A stretch of 64,000 nucleotides of DNA from JAGPCK01 sp964535575 (lineage in GTDB: Bacteria; Bacteroidota; Bacteroidia; UKL13-3): contig CAZHTC010000001.1 in assembly GCA_964535575.1 (NCBI GenBank), forward strand, positions 310,001-374,000, written 5' to 3'. A program made the translations under genes and the position numbers. Below the pieces are notes generated by a model. That model was not told where the DNA came from and made no database searches. It saw only the letters and a program-made list of their open reading frames with translations. Below are positions 52,433-62,300 of the stretch, piece by piece; position 1 is the first letter of the stretch; every line of letters begins with the position of its first letter.

Positions 52433-52992
52433 TCTTCAACGGCAAGCGCATCCAGCACTTCACTCAATTCACTAAAATCCCGCAGTCCGGGTTTATCTTC
52501 ATCGCCCCCTGTAAAACTTATGGCAAAAGGCTGATGAGTTTGAATTACGTCTTTGATGGTTTTCTCGGTTTCGTCAGTAAAATGAATAATTGTTTTAGCG
52601 ATTTGAGGCGAAACAGGCATCCCGCTTTTATAAGTAACCTGAACAGCTAAAACTCCCTGAGGCACCGGGCCATTATCGTCCGTTTCCCAAATAACCGGCA
52701 CCTCAATTCCGGCTATATCTTCGGGAGTATAATTACCTTTTAACTGCACCAGGTGGAGGTTGATGAGTTTACATACCTCGTTGATGGTTTCAACGGGTTC
52801 GTTTACAAATTCGCCTATGCACTCAACACCGGACAGCCAATCCATTATTTGTTTGGCGTGTGCAGGTGAAATATAGCGCTCATTCAACTGGTCGAAACAA
52901 AAACTGATATATTCTATTCCGGACGCTGCGGCAAAACGTGCATCACTTAAATTGGTTAGCCGGCTAAGCTTTATCTTTGTTAAAAAATTCAT
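52429..52992 (-). CDS. Degenerate TrpF-like (phosphoribosylanthranilate isomerase fold) protein
   Basis: 187 residues from the ATG at 52992. IKLSRLTNLSDARFAAASGIEYISFCF lines up with the KICGITNxEDAxxAxxxGAD start of TrpF; RYISPAHAKQI, CIGEFVNEPVETINEV and LHLVQLKGNYT match the following strands in order; GLRDFSELSEVLDAL resembles TrpF's end. The catalytic cysteine of KICG is replaced by Ser10 and no equivalent of the catalytic aspartate segment is visible. It is therefore probably not a tryptophan-pathway isomerase. No trp genes are nearby. A role is unknown; confidence is moderate for the fold. Confidence 0.6.
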   Translation of the reverse strand: MNFLTKIKLSRLTNLSDARFAAASGIEYISFCFDQLNERYISPAHAKQIMDWLSGVECIGEFVNEPVETINEVCKLINLHLVQLKGNYTPEDIAGIEVPVIWETDDNGPVPQGVLAVQVTYKSGMPVSPQIAKTIIHFTDETEKTIKDVIQTHQPFAISFTGGDEDKPGLRDFSELSEVLDALAVED

Positions 52993-53012
52993 GGAACAAA
53001 GTTGCAAAAAGC

Positions 53013-53360
53013 ATGGGGAGAAAAGAACAAGAATCTTCATTTTTTGATGATGTGTACGCGGTAGTACGCCTTATTCCCAAAGGAAGAGTGAGCAGTTACG
53101 GAGCCATTGCAAAGTACCTGGGGTCGCCACGTTCGTCACGCATGGTGGGCTGGGCTATGAACAATGCGCATGCCGTGGTGCCACCTGTACCGGCCCACCG
53201 CGTGGTGAACCGCCAGGGGTTACTTACCGGAAAAGTACATTTTGGCGACCCGAAACTGATGCAACGTTTATTGGAGAAAGAAGGCATCATCGTAAAAAAA
53301 GATCTGGTGCAGGATTTTGAAAAACGCTTTTGGGACCCAATGAAGGAACTGGGGCTGTGA
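53013..53360 (+). CDS. Alkyltransferase-like protein (ATL; MGMT DNA-binding-domain family)
   Basis: 115 residues from the ATG at 53013. It has the MGMT C-terminal fold: FFDDVYAVVRLIPKGRVSSYGAIAKYLGSPRSSRMVGWAMNN and VPAHRVVNRQGLLTG. The alkyl-acceptor cysteine of PCHR is Ala61 (PAHR), so the protein cannot repair O6-alkylguanine itself. ATL proteins bind such lesions and pass them to nucleotide-excision repair. All other core residues appear kept. It is divergent from the TrpF-like gene with only 20 bp between start codons. Confidence 0.88.
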   Translation: MGRKEQESSFFDDVYAVVRLIPKGRVSSYGAIAKYLGSPRSSRMVGWAMNNAHAVVPPVPAHRVVNRQGLLTGKVHFGDPKLMQRLLEKEGIIVKKDLVQDFEKRFWDPMKELGL

Positions 53361-53402
53361 GTTAGTATTTTACGTTAACCTATGTAATTATTTTCTAATA
53401 TT

Positions 53403-53433
53403 CTTGGATACTAAAACATCCTTTCTATATTTG
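53403..53433 (+). promoter_or_regulatory. Promoter: CTTG-N19-TATATTTG
   Basis: CTTG at 53403-53406, 19 bp, exact -7 box TATATTTG at 53426-53433, 63 bp before the ATG of the lectin-like gene. The gene therefore has its own promoter and a leader of roughly 55 nt. Confidence 0.65.
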
Positions 53434-53496
53434 GTGTACGAAACTTATCTGCTACAGGTGAAGTATCATTAAATATTTCTAAATAAACCAAACAAT

Positions 53497-55467
53497 ATGC
53501 AAACCTCCAATTGGGTTCTTATTCAAAGTGTCCTTAGTGATGGAAACAATACTCCATACTACCTCACAGAGCCGTTCGCCAGCTTTTTGTCAGAGAACTT
53601 TATAGTTTCCCTTCAGCCTCCCAGCCAATCAGGAACTATGTTTTCTTCATCATTCTGGATGTTCACTTTCGACAGCGGCAACATGGGGCGGATACGTAGC
53701 CAGCTATATTCGGGGTATGTGCTTTCGGTTGATGCCAATAACAACGTAATAATTGAACAAGAGGTACAGCCCACTCCGCCCCGTCAGCAATGGACGCTGA
53801 ATAACGCCTGGGATAGCCAGGGAAACGGAATAGGCTGCTATGAAATCAAAAATATTCAGTCGGGATTCATGTCTGTAAACCCCACCGATCTCACCACTGT
53901 GACCATCGGAACTCCTGTTGTGGCAGGTCAGGCTGGACTTGGAAGTAACCAAGCCTTCCAGTGGTGCCTCTCACCAAACACTATTTTGCAGGATATTGCC
54001 AATTTGCCTAACTACAACAACGGCAGTGTACCTTCGTTTCCTCCATTCACCAACGGGAATCAACCTGAAGCGTATAGCACTATTTCCAACGCACTTGCTT
54101 CTGGATCGGGTGGAGACATCAGGAGCATGTATACCGGAACGGATATTGATTGGGGTATTGCCTACACCAACCTTAAGACACCACCGATATCGGATAACTC
54201 AGGAGGGTCAAACATTGACAACAGCGACTGGATGCCAGTAGTAAACCAGCTGGAACAAGAAATTCAACCGCTTTCCAACATGCATCTGCTTCTAAACAAC
54301 ATTAACGGGCTAACTGACATACTCAGTTCCGTTAATCAAGCTGGTTATAATTCAGTTATTGCCGATACCGGACTCACCCCCACCTCATCAAACAACATAG
54401 GTATGCAGATGCAGGGAATTATCCAGAACCTGGCATTTTCTCTTCTTTCTGCGAGTGGCCCCGAAGGAGGAGTTGCGGCTGCAATTATGCAAGCTGCAAT
54501 TGGTGTCGGCAAAATTCAAGCACCAAGCCTGCTGCTGCCCTCGCCAAAAACCATAGCGATCAGTGAACTCTGGTCGAACCTTTTACTTTCGTTAACAGGT
54601 GATCAAACCACCAATACACCTGGGATACTAAAGTGCCTTGCCACATATTTCGAAGCTGTTCTTAGTGATTGGAATAAACTTCAAGCCGCTAGCCGTCTGC
54701 TTGGAACCACCTCGTGGCCTGTGACCCTACTCACCACAACCGATACAATTCCAAATGCAGTTGATGCCAGCGCTTCCTGGTGCAAACTCACTGCATTGCA
54801 GGCAATACTCCCCACAATGTATAGCATATACATCATAGATGAAGATGCTGGGGATTTTCCTTCGTACGTGCCGTCATTTGCCCAATTCACTGGACTGGGT
54901 CGCAATATGTTTGTAGCTGCTTCAAGCTCTCCAGCCACACCCATTCCCCAGAAATTGATTAATGACTTATGGGGCCCTAATGGAGCCGGAGCTAACCAAG
55001 CTGATTTTTTCAACGGAAGTAACGGGTGGTACTTGCCCAGGTCATTCCAAGGAAGAGCTTTAGGTTACAGCGTTGAGTGGACCCTGACCATTGCCAACAT
55101 GACCCCCAACATATTGACCGCTCAAATGGTTGCAGATTGGGGAGCCTACCAATTTCTGAACCAATCACTTCAGGTACTTCCCAACGAGAGTGTTACTTTC
55201 CTGGGACCAGTAACGTCTGAAACAGTACCAGGAAGTCCTACACAGGTTATGGGATACTCATGTTCCCTTCAAGACTTCAGCCAGAAAACCGTGCTTAGTT
55301 TTAATGCATCAATTTCCGGAGGGGATGGGTTACTAAATCATGCATACATCGCTATCAATAGCGTACAGGGAAATGGAGTATATACCTGCCCAATAACCAT
55401 GGGTGGCGAATCCAACATTTCGCATGACACAACTGCAGCAGGAATGGTGCCGGTATTTCTCACCTGA
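53497..55467 (+). CDS. Unrecognised protein with ricin-type (beta-trefoil) lectin-like N-terminus
   Basis: 656 residues with no signal peptide and no T9SS tail. Residues about 1-158 look like a ricin-type beta-trefoil: FWMFTFDSGNMGRIRSQLYSGYVLSVDANNNV then RQQWTL and NQAFQWCL, giving Q-x-W-like repeats. Residues about 230-450 are helical, with a long glycine/alanine-rich hydrophobic stretch (GPEGGVAAAIMQAAIGVGK). Residues about 525-656 appear beta-rich (YSVEWTLTIANMTPN, KTVLSFNASISGG). Lectin-helical-beta layouts occur in pore-forming toxins, but I recognise no family and do not assign one. It stands alone with its own promoter between unrelated genes. Confidence 0.55.
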   Translation: MQTSNWVLIQSVLSDGNNTPYYLTEPFASFLSENFIVSLQPPSQSGTMFSSSFWMFTFDSGNMGRIRSQLYSGYVLSVDANNNVIIEQEVQPTPPRQQWTLNNAWDSQGNGIGCYEIKNIQSGFMSVNPTDLTTVTIGTPVVAGQAGLGSNQAFQWCLSPNTILQDIANLPNYNNGSVPSFPPFTNGNQPEAYSTISNALASGSGGDIRSMYTGTDIDWGIAYTNLKTPPISDNSGGSNIDNSDWMPVVNQLEQEIQPLSNMHLLLNNINGLTDILSSVNQAGYNSVIADTGLTPTSSNNIGMQMQGIIQNLAFSLLSASGPEGGVAAAIMQAAIGVGKIQAPSLLLPSPKTIAISELWSNLLLSLTGDQTTNTPGILKCLATYFEAVLSDWNKLQAASRLLGTTSWPVTLLTTTDTIPNAVDASASWCKLTALQAILPTMYSIYIIDEDAGDFPSYVPSFAQFTGLGRNMFVAASSSPATPIPQKLINDLWGPNGAGANQADFFNGSNGWYLPRSFQGRALGYSVEWTLTIANMTPNILTAQMVADWGAYQFLNQSLQVLPNESVTFLGPVTSETVPGSPTQVMGYSCSLQDFSQKTVLSFNASISGGDGLLNHAYIAINSVQGNGVYTCPITMGGESNISHDTTAAGMVPVFLT

Positions 55468-55523
55468 AATACCCGTTCACCGTTAGTCTACTTTTATCTT
55501 ATACTGCTCTACTCCAACCTCTC

Positions 55524-55554
55524 TTTTTTATTCAGACAACATCCGTTAAGTTTG
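55524..55554 (+). promoter_or_regulatory. Promoter: TTTT-N19-TAAGTTTG
   Basis: Exact -7 box TAAGTTTG at 55547-55554 and TTTT at 55524-55527 (imperfect -33), spacing 19. The ATG of the GT2 gene at 55559 follows 4 bp after the box, again implying a leaderless mRNA. Confidence 0.6.
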
Positions 55555-55558
55555 CTGT

Positions 55559-56491
55559 ATGACTCAACTTTCGGTAATCATCCCGGTTTTTAATGAGCAG
55601 GCCAATGTATTGCCTATGTATGAACGACTGAATAAGGTTGTGCAACAACTGGCTTTGTCGGCCGAATATATTTTTGTGAATGATGGTAGCCGCGATCAAA
55701 GCGTTCAGGTAATTAAAGGACTGGCCAGTACCGACTCCAAAGTAAAATACATCGATTTCAGCCGTAATTTCGGGCATCAGGTGGCGGTGAGTGCCGGATT
55801 GGATGCCTGCAAGGGAGAAGCTGTGGTGATTATTGATGCCGACCTGCAGGATCCGCCAGAGCTAATTATTGACCTCTACAAAAAAATGCAGGAAGGGTAT
55901 GCCGTGGTATATGCCAAACGCAGAAGCCGCACCGGAGAAGGTTTTATGAAAAAGTTTACGGCCAAATTGTTTTACCGTATCCTGTCACACATCACCAATA
56001 TTGAAATTCCGGTGGATGCCGGAGATTACCGTATCATTTCGCGTCAGGTTACCGATATACTTAAACACATGCCCGAACAACACAAATACCTGCGCGGGCA
56101 AATTGCCTGGGTGGGCTTTAACCAAACCTTTGTGGAATACGACCGGCAGGAACGATTGGCCGGACAAACAGGCTACACCTACCGCAAAATGATCCGGTTT
56201 GCACTGGACGGCATTACATCTTTCTCCCGCTTTCCTTTAAAGGTAGCAACCATTGCCGGGTTTGTAGTTTCAGGCATCACTTTTCTATTGATGATTTATA
56301 CCTTATACTCCCGTTTGGTACTAAAAAACTACGAGCCGGGATGGGCCTCATTAATGATGACCATTTTATTTATTGGAGGAGTGCAGCTTATAGGTATAGG
56401 CATCATTGGTGAATACATTGGCCGGGTAAGCGACAACGTGCGCGGAAGACCTTTGTATATTGTGAAGGAATCGAATATTGATAAAAAATAG
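55559..56491 (+). CDS. GT2 glycosyltransferase, DPM1/GtrB-like, with C-terminal membrane anchor
   Basis: 310 residues. LSVIIPVFNEQANVLPMYERL, VNDGSRDQS and IIDADLQDPPELI form the GT-A fold with the DxD metal site; SRNFGHQVAVSAGLDACKG and VDAGDYRIISRQV are typical of polyprenyl-phosphate glycosyltransferases. Two C-terminal helices (about 232-252 and 267-290) anchor it. It should transfer a hexose from a nucleotide sugar to undecaprenyl phosphate, giving a donor of the kind GT87-type enzymes use. The sugar is unknown. Its stop codon lies inside the downstream terminator stem. Confidence 0.9.
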   Translation: MTQLSVIIPVFNEQANVLPMYERLNKVVQQLALSAEYIFVNDGSRDQSVQVIKGLASTDSKVKYIDFSRNFGHQVAVSAGLDACKGEAVVIIDADLQDPPELIIDLYKKMQEGYAVVYAKRRSRTGEGFMKKFTAKLFYRILSHITNIEIPVDAGDYRIISRQVTDILKHMPEQHKYLRGQIAWVGFNQTFVEYDRQERLAGQTGYTYRKMIRFALDGITSFSRFPLKVATIAGFVVSGITFLLMIYTLYSRLVLKNYEPGWASLMMTILFIGGVQLIGIGIIGEYIGRVSDNVRGRPLYIVKESNIDKK

Positions 56492-56524
56492 AAAGCCCGA
56501 ACTTTCTGTGCGGGCTTTCTATTT
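56486..56524. terminator. Strong bidirectional terminator
   Basis: Fourteen-base perfect arms: AAATAGAAAGCCCG (56486-56499) and CGGGCTTTCTATTT (56511-56524), 11-nt loop. The arm contains the TAG stop of the GT2 gene (56489-56491). It serves that gene and the convergent DNRLRE gene. Confidence 0.9.
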
Positions 56525-56535
56525 ATGAATTTCTC

Positions 56536-59094
56536 TTACTGAATAATCAACTTATTTCTGAATCCTTCTGCATTCAGGAAATAAATTCCTTTAGCCAGAC
56601 TTCCTAAGTTAATTTCGCCCTGTTGTTTTTCCATTCTTATAACTGAAACAATCCGGCCCTGTACATCGGTAATATATACCTCACGTCTAGCAGCGGTTGA
56701 AAAAACAAGGGTGAAGTTTCCATTCGAAGGGTTAGGGAAAATACAAACATCCCCTGTTTCAATTAATGCAATGCCTACTCCTGCTGTAATTGTAAACACT
56801 GCATCACTCATATCGGTAGCGGTTGAGGTACCTGAGTCTGTAATTCTTACTTTGGCGGAGGTTGTTTGGGTAGCTGGTAAACTCCATGTAAATGAATTGC
56901 CAGAAACATTAGAGGCAATCGTGGTCCAAGTGTTTCCCCCGTCAGAAGAAAATTCAAGGTTTACAGCATTTACCCCGGCCGAATTCCAGGTAATGGATTG
57001 TTGTGAACTATGTACCCAGATCTCACCTCCGTTAGGAGAAGTAACTGTAACAGATGGGGCAGCAATGGTAAACACCGCATTGCTCTGATCTTTGTAATCC
57101 GGGAAATCGACATCACTGATTTTAATCAGCATCTGGGACGACTGAATGGAAGGCAAAGTCCAGTTATAGGTTCCGGCAGAAGATGCCACGGAAGAGGCAA
57201 TGCTATTCCATGAAGTACCGTTATCATGGCTGTATTCAATTTTCACATTGGCAGAATTGGATGAAGTCCAGGTGATATTCTGTGAAGTATTATTATACCA
57301 AAGTTCCCCTCCGTTTGGTGCAGTAACAACAACAGAAGGAGCCGGACGAATGGTGAAATTGGTATTACTCATATCGGAATAGGCAGGGTAACTTACATCG
57401 GTAACTCTGACCTTTACCGTGGTTGAACTGACCGAAGGCAGATTCCAGGCATAACTTCCGGTTGATGAAGAAACCGATGATGCCATAATATTCCAGTTAT
57501 TGCCATCAGTAGTATATTCCAACTTTACACTATCTGAGTAGGAAGATGTCCAGGTAATGTTTTTAGTTTCTCCCGCAAGCCATACCTCGCCACCATTAGG
57601 TGTTACAACGGTTATCTGTGGTTCATTACGTACAGTAAAAACTGCATTACTCTGGTCATAAATATTGTTGTATTTTTTGTTTACTACTTTCACCAGATAG
57701 TTATTTCCTGCTGCTGAAACAGGAGTCCACGCATAGGTGCCGGCAGAAGCAGCTACATTGTTTGCAATAACATTCCATGTTACCCCGCTGTCCGAACTAT
57801 ACATAATGTTTACCGTATCCACCAGAGTTGATGTCCAGGTAATATTATACGAATTGTTTCGCATCCACGTTTCTCCTCCGTTTGCTGACGTTACGGTAAT
57901 TTTGGGCATAACATAACATACATTCAGAACCGGCCATTTGGTTGAGTCGCCATTATCGCCCGACAAGAAATGCATTGCCCGGTAATATTGTTCCGTCTCC
58001 AGTCGTATCATAAAACCAACGGAAGTTTGCGCACCACTCAAACCATCTATTATAATTGGGAGAATATTCACATCAGGGTAATTCTGCACATCTGACAAAC
58101 TAGGAGATAAAACCGTCTGGTTTTGAGTAGTTGTGGTTGGTTGGTTGTTCCAAGTAATACCTGCTTCGGTCCAGGCGGAAGTGGTACGCTGTAGAAATGC
58201 TTTGTTACTTCCGCTCATTTGCGAATGTTTTGCCCAACTTGCTGAATTGCAAAAAAGAGAAAGAGCTCCTTTTGTTAATACTGCACCGGCAGGGATAGCA
58301 GAGAAATCAAACTCCATGAATGCCCTTGATGTTCCCGGTGTACCTGAATAAGTCCAGGACGTTCCTTGAAAACTGTAATCGTCCGGGTGGGTTATATTGG
58401 GATCCTTACTAATCACCCCTGCGTCTTTCCCGCTGGGATTCATTTTATAGGTAACACAATTTAACGAAACACCTGTTACGTATGTGATTTCCAGTTTTGG
58501 CCTGCGATTCATATTCGGATTATCAAATGAGCCAAATACTACCCTTCGGTAATAATTTTCATTCAATAAACGAATCATAAATCCTACTTCTTGTTGGTTA
58601 CCTGACAGAGCGTCATTCACCATTTGGGTAACATTTACTTCACGGTTTTGTACTATAGCCGTTGCGCCAGGAATATAGGCTTCCCCTGCCGTGGTAAAGG
58701 ATGGTTGAGTATTCCAATTCACACTATGTTCAGCCCAGGGAGAAGTAATACGCGATATCAGTGCCTCATTGTTACCACTTAACTGGCTGTTGCCTCCCCA
58801 CTGATTGGAGTCACCAAATAGCTTCAATGTGGCATTCAAAACCACTGCATTTGCGGGAAGCTGAGACAAACTGAACTCCATAAGAGAACGTTCAACCCCT
58901 GGTGTGCCCTGCCAAGTCCATGCATCACCCACAAACCATTCGGAAATTCCGAAATTATTGTTGGGTGCCCATCCTAAAAGAGTCACATCTTTTCCATTTG
59001 TGTCGGGGGCAATGGTTAAAATGGACTGTGCCCGTACCTGAGTGAAACCTGCTATCAATAGAAATAAGAGGGCTATATTTTTTTTGAAACTCAT
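56536..59094 (-). CDS. DNRLRE-domain surface protein with four PNGGE repeats and T9SS tail
   Basis: 852 residues from the ATG at 59094; other ATGs lie 6 and 24 bp upstream. The signal peptide is MSFKKNIALLFLLIAGFTQVRAQ. Two DNRLRE-type domains (about 25-210 and 215-395) each carry RxxMEFxxxxxP, WxxxSQxSGxNxA and a WTEAGITWNNQP-like strand. Four ~93-residue repeats follow, each opening with (S/P)NGGExW then ITWTS and closing DxSNAVFTI, like Kre9/Knh1-type Ser-Thr-rich modules. The T9SS sorting domain (about 775-852) contains VCIFPNPSNGNFTLVF and LAKGIYFLNAEG. It is an exported adhesive or wall-binding protein; ligand unknown. Confidence 0.83.
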   Translation of the reverse strand: MSFKKNIALLFLLIAGFTQVRAQSILTIAPDTNGKDVTLLGWAPNNNFGISEWFVGDAWTWQGTPGVERSLMEFSLSQLPANAVVLNATLKLFGDSNQWGGNSQLSGNNEALISRITSPWAEHSVNWNTQPSFTTAGEAYIPGATAIVQNREVNVTQMVNDALSGNQQEVGFMIRLLNENYYRRVVFGSFDNPNMNRRPKLEITYVTGVSLNCVTYKMNPSGKDAGVISKDPNITHPDDYSFQGTSWTYSGTPGTSRAFMEFDFSAIPAGAVLTKGALSLFCNSASWAKHSQMSGSNKAFLQRTTSAWTEAGITWNNQPTTTTQNQTVLSPSLSDVQNYPDVNILPIIIDGLSGAQTSVGFMIRLETEQYYRAMHFLSGDNGDSTKWPVLNVCYVMPKITVTSANGGETWMRNNSYNITWTSTLVDTVNIMYSSDSGVTWNVIANNVAASAGTYAWTPVSAAGNNYLVKVVNKKYNNIYDQSNAVFTVRNEPQITVVTPNGGEVWLAGETKNITWTSSYSDSVKLEYTTDGNNWNIMASSVSSSTGSYAWNLPSVSSTTVKVRVTDVSYPAYSDMSNTNFTIRPAPSVVVTAPNGGELWYNNTSQNITWTSSNSANVKIEYSHDNGTSWNSIASSVASSAGTYNWTLPSIQSSQMLIKISDVDFPDYKDQSNAVFTIAAPSVTVTSPNGGEIWVHSSQQSITWNSAGVNAVNLEFSSDGGNTWTTIASNVSGNSFTWSLPATQTTSAKVRITDSGTSTATDMSDAVFTITAGVGIALIETGDVCIFPNPSNGNFTLVFSTAARREVYITDVQGRIVSVIRMEKQQGEINLGSLAKGIYFLNAEGFRNKLIIQ

Positions 59095-59330
59095 GATCAT
59101 TGCAATTAAAAAATGCAAAATAATTTAAATCTTCTGGTTTTACAAAAAACTCACCTATTTGAGGAACAACCCGCCAATAGGGTATTCCGTATTTACAAAC
59201 ATCTCAGGTTAGGTAATAACCAAAACCTTAAGTTCCACAAATCTGCCAGCCAAATAATCACAGAGAATAACCCGACTATTTAATTAGATCCAATGCGGAC
59301 CAGATTAGCAATTTTCCCTAACTTGCCCAT

Positions 59331-62300
59331 GTGAATACTTCAACCAATCAGCAAATTTTTAAACAGGAACTCAAACGCTTAAATAGTGCCCAGCAGGAAG
59401 CAGTAAATACCCTTGAAGGTCCTGTACTCGTAATCGCAGGTCCCGGAACCGGAAAAACACAAATTCTTGCCGCACGTATCGGTAATATTTTGTCGAGCGA
59501 GTTTCAATTAGCGCAACCCGAAAATATTTTGTGCCTCACCTATACCGATGCCGGTACCATTGCCATGCGCAAGCGTCTGGTGCAATTTATCGGACCTGAT
59601 GCTTACCGGGTGCATATTCACACCTTTCATAGTTTCTGCAATAAAATCATTCAGGAAAACAAAGATGTTTTTGGTGTACGTGAACTCGACCCCATCACTG
59701 AACTGGAACAGGTAAAATTGTACCGAAAGCTTATTGACGCACTTGATCCTTCCAATCCGCTTAAACGATTTACCGGTGATGCCTACTATGAAATGGAACG
59801 CATGGCTAAGTTATTTAAGTTAATGAAAACGGAAGGATGGACAGAAGCGCTGTTGCTACAAAAAATTGATGAGTACCTTGCGGACCTCCCTCTTCGCGAT
59901 GAATACATTTACAAAAAGGGAAATAAAAATAAAGGGATTAAAGCGGGCGATGTAAAATTGGATAAGCTGAAGGAGCAAACAGACAAAATGAATCTTCTGA
60001 AGGCTGCCGTTCAGGAATTCAAAAATTTTGTAAAACTGATGCGCAAAGAAGGCCGGTATGATTACGATGATATGATTTTGTGGGTACAGCAGGCTTTTGA
60101 ACAAAATGAAAACCTGCTGCGCAATTACCAGGAACAATACCTTTATTTTTTGATTGATGAGTTTCAGGATACCAACGGGGCTCAAAACGATATTCTAAAA
60201 AAATTGGTGAGTTACTGGGATTCCCCCAACGTATTTGTAGTGGGTGATGATGACCAATCCATTTACCGGTTTCAGGGAGCCAATATTGAAAATATCATGC
60301 AGTTCAGTCACTCGTATGCTGAACAATTGCGTGTAATTATGCTTACTGAAAACTACCGCTCCACCCAGCATATTCTTAATCTGGCACAGCACCTTATAAG
60401 CAATAATACCGAACGGTTAGTCAATAAATCGTCAGGGCTTAACAAAACATTAATTGCCTCGAATGAACAATATGCCCGATTGGATGTATTGCCCGTGTTG
60501 CGCGAATACTACAACAGCATACATGAAACGGTGCATATAGCCCACGAAATTGAAGCCAGATTTAAAGATGGAGAAGACCTGAGCGAAATTGCCGTTTTAT
60601 ACCACAACCACAAGCAGGCCGAAGAAATTTCCCGTTACCTGGAGCACAAAAATATTCCGGTTAATATTCGGAAGAAGTCGAATATACTAAGCAGTCTATT
60701 TGTACAAAAACTACTTACCATTCTGGAATACGTGAGTGGAGAAGCCCATATGCCGCATAGCCGCGAAGATTTGCTTTTTGAAATTTTGCACTATGATTTT
60801 TTTCAGATTCCGGCATTGGATATAGCCCGGTTCGCAGCCGATATACGTGATAAAAGAAATACTTTCTGGCGAGAAGAGTTAAAAAAGATTAAACCAAAAG
60901 CGCAAAACGATCTTTTTAAAACTCAGCCCGAAGCAGCTAAGGCAATGCGCAGACTTAGCGATGATTTGGAATACTGGATACAAAGTGTGCACAATATTAC
61001 CCTTCAGCAGTTGTTCGAAAAAATTGTAACCAGAGGCGGAGTGTTAGGCTATGTGATGCGCGATAAGGAAAAGGTTTGGCTGATGCAGGAACTTACTACA
61101 CTGTTTGATTTTATTAAAGACGAAAGCACAAAACATCCGGGTATCAGCATCCGCGATTTTCTCACCACCATTAATCTGATGAGGGACTATGAAATTGCGC
61201 TCGACATAAATAAAATAACCTATGCTGTTAAGGGAGTAAATTTCATAACGGCTCACTCTTCTAAAGGACTAGAATTTGAAACCGTGTACCTCTTAGGTTG
61301 CCAGCTGAAAGAATGGGATAAACCGGGCATAAAACGCGGATACTCCTTACCCGATAATTTACTTGACAGTAAAACCGATGGAAGTGAAACCGAAGAAGCA
61401 CGCAGGTTATTTTATGTAGCTTTAACCCGTGCCAAAAAAGAATTGATTATCTCGTGGAGTAATTTAAATAAAGAGCAAAAAGAAATAGAAAAAAGCCGGT
61501 TTGTAGCCGAACTTGAAAATTTTTCACAGGTAGAAAAACAACAGATAAGTTTGCCTGATGAGGCGCTTCTTGAATACAATCTGCTGATGATGCAGGAAGG
61601 TAGCGGCAAAACCATGGAACTTATTGACAAAGCCTGGATTGATAAACAATTGGAGAGTTACAGCATGAGTGTAACCCACCTGAACAATTACCTGAAATGC
61701 CCGTTGACTTTTTACTTTCAAAATTTATTGCGTGTTCCGGCTGCCAAAAATGCGAGCATGAGTTTCGGTTCGGCTGTGCATGACGCGCTTGACCGCTATT
61801 TCAAAAAAATGCTCGATAGCGAAACAAAAACATTTCCTCCTGTTGAAGACCTGATGCGTGACTTTGATTATTTTATGTACCGCAGTCAGGATTCTTTTAC
61901 CAAAGAGGAATATGAACGGAGAAGGCAATACGGTGATAAAATTCTCCCAAAATATGTAAGCCAATACTTATCGTCATGGAATAAAGTTGTAACCACCGAG
62001 CGCAGCATTCGTGCCGGATTAAACCAGGTCCCGATTAACGGTAAAATTGATAAAATAGAATTTAACGGACGCCTGTGTCATGTGGTGGATTATAAAACAG
62101 GGCAGTTTAAAAATGCAAAGAAAAAATTAAATCCTCCATTAAAGGGCGAACTCCCGGAAAATGCCACCTATGAAGATAAGTTTGGTGGCGATTACTGGCG
62201 CCAGGCAGTGTTTTACAAAATTTTAATGGATGCCGAACAAAGTAAGCAATGGGAAATGGTAAGTGCCGAATTTGACTTTATTGAACCTACCGACAAAGAA

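Noticed and set aside
56711..57088. 125-codon plus-strand frame opposite the PNGGE repeats
   Set aside because: The repeat structure of the real gene produces a long antisense frame. The predicted residues are biased and repetitive.
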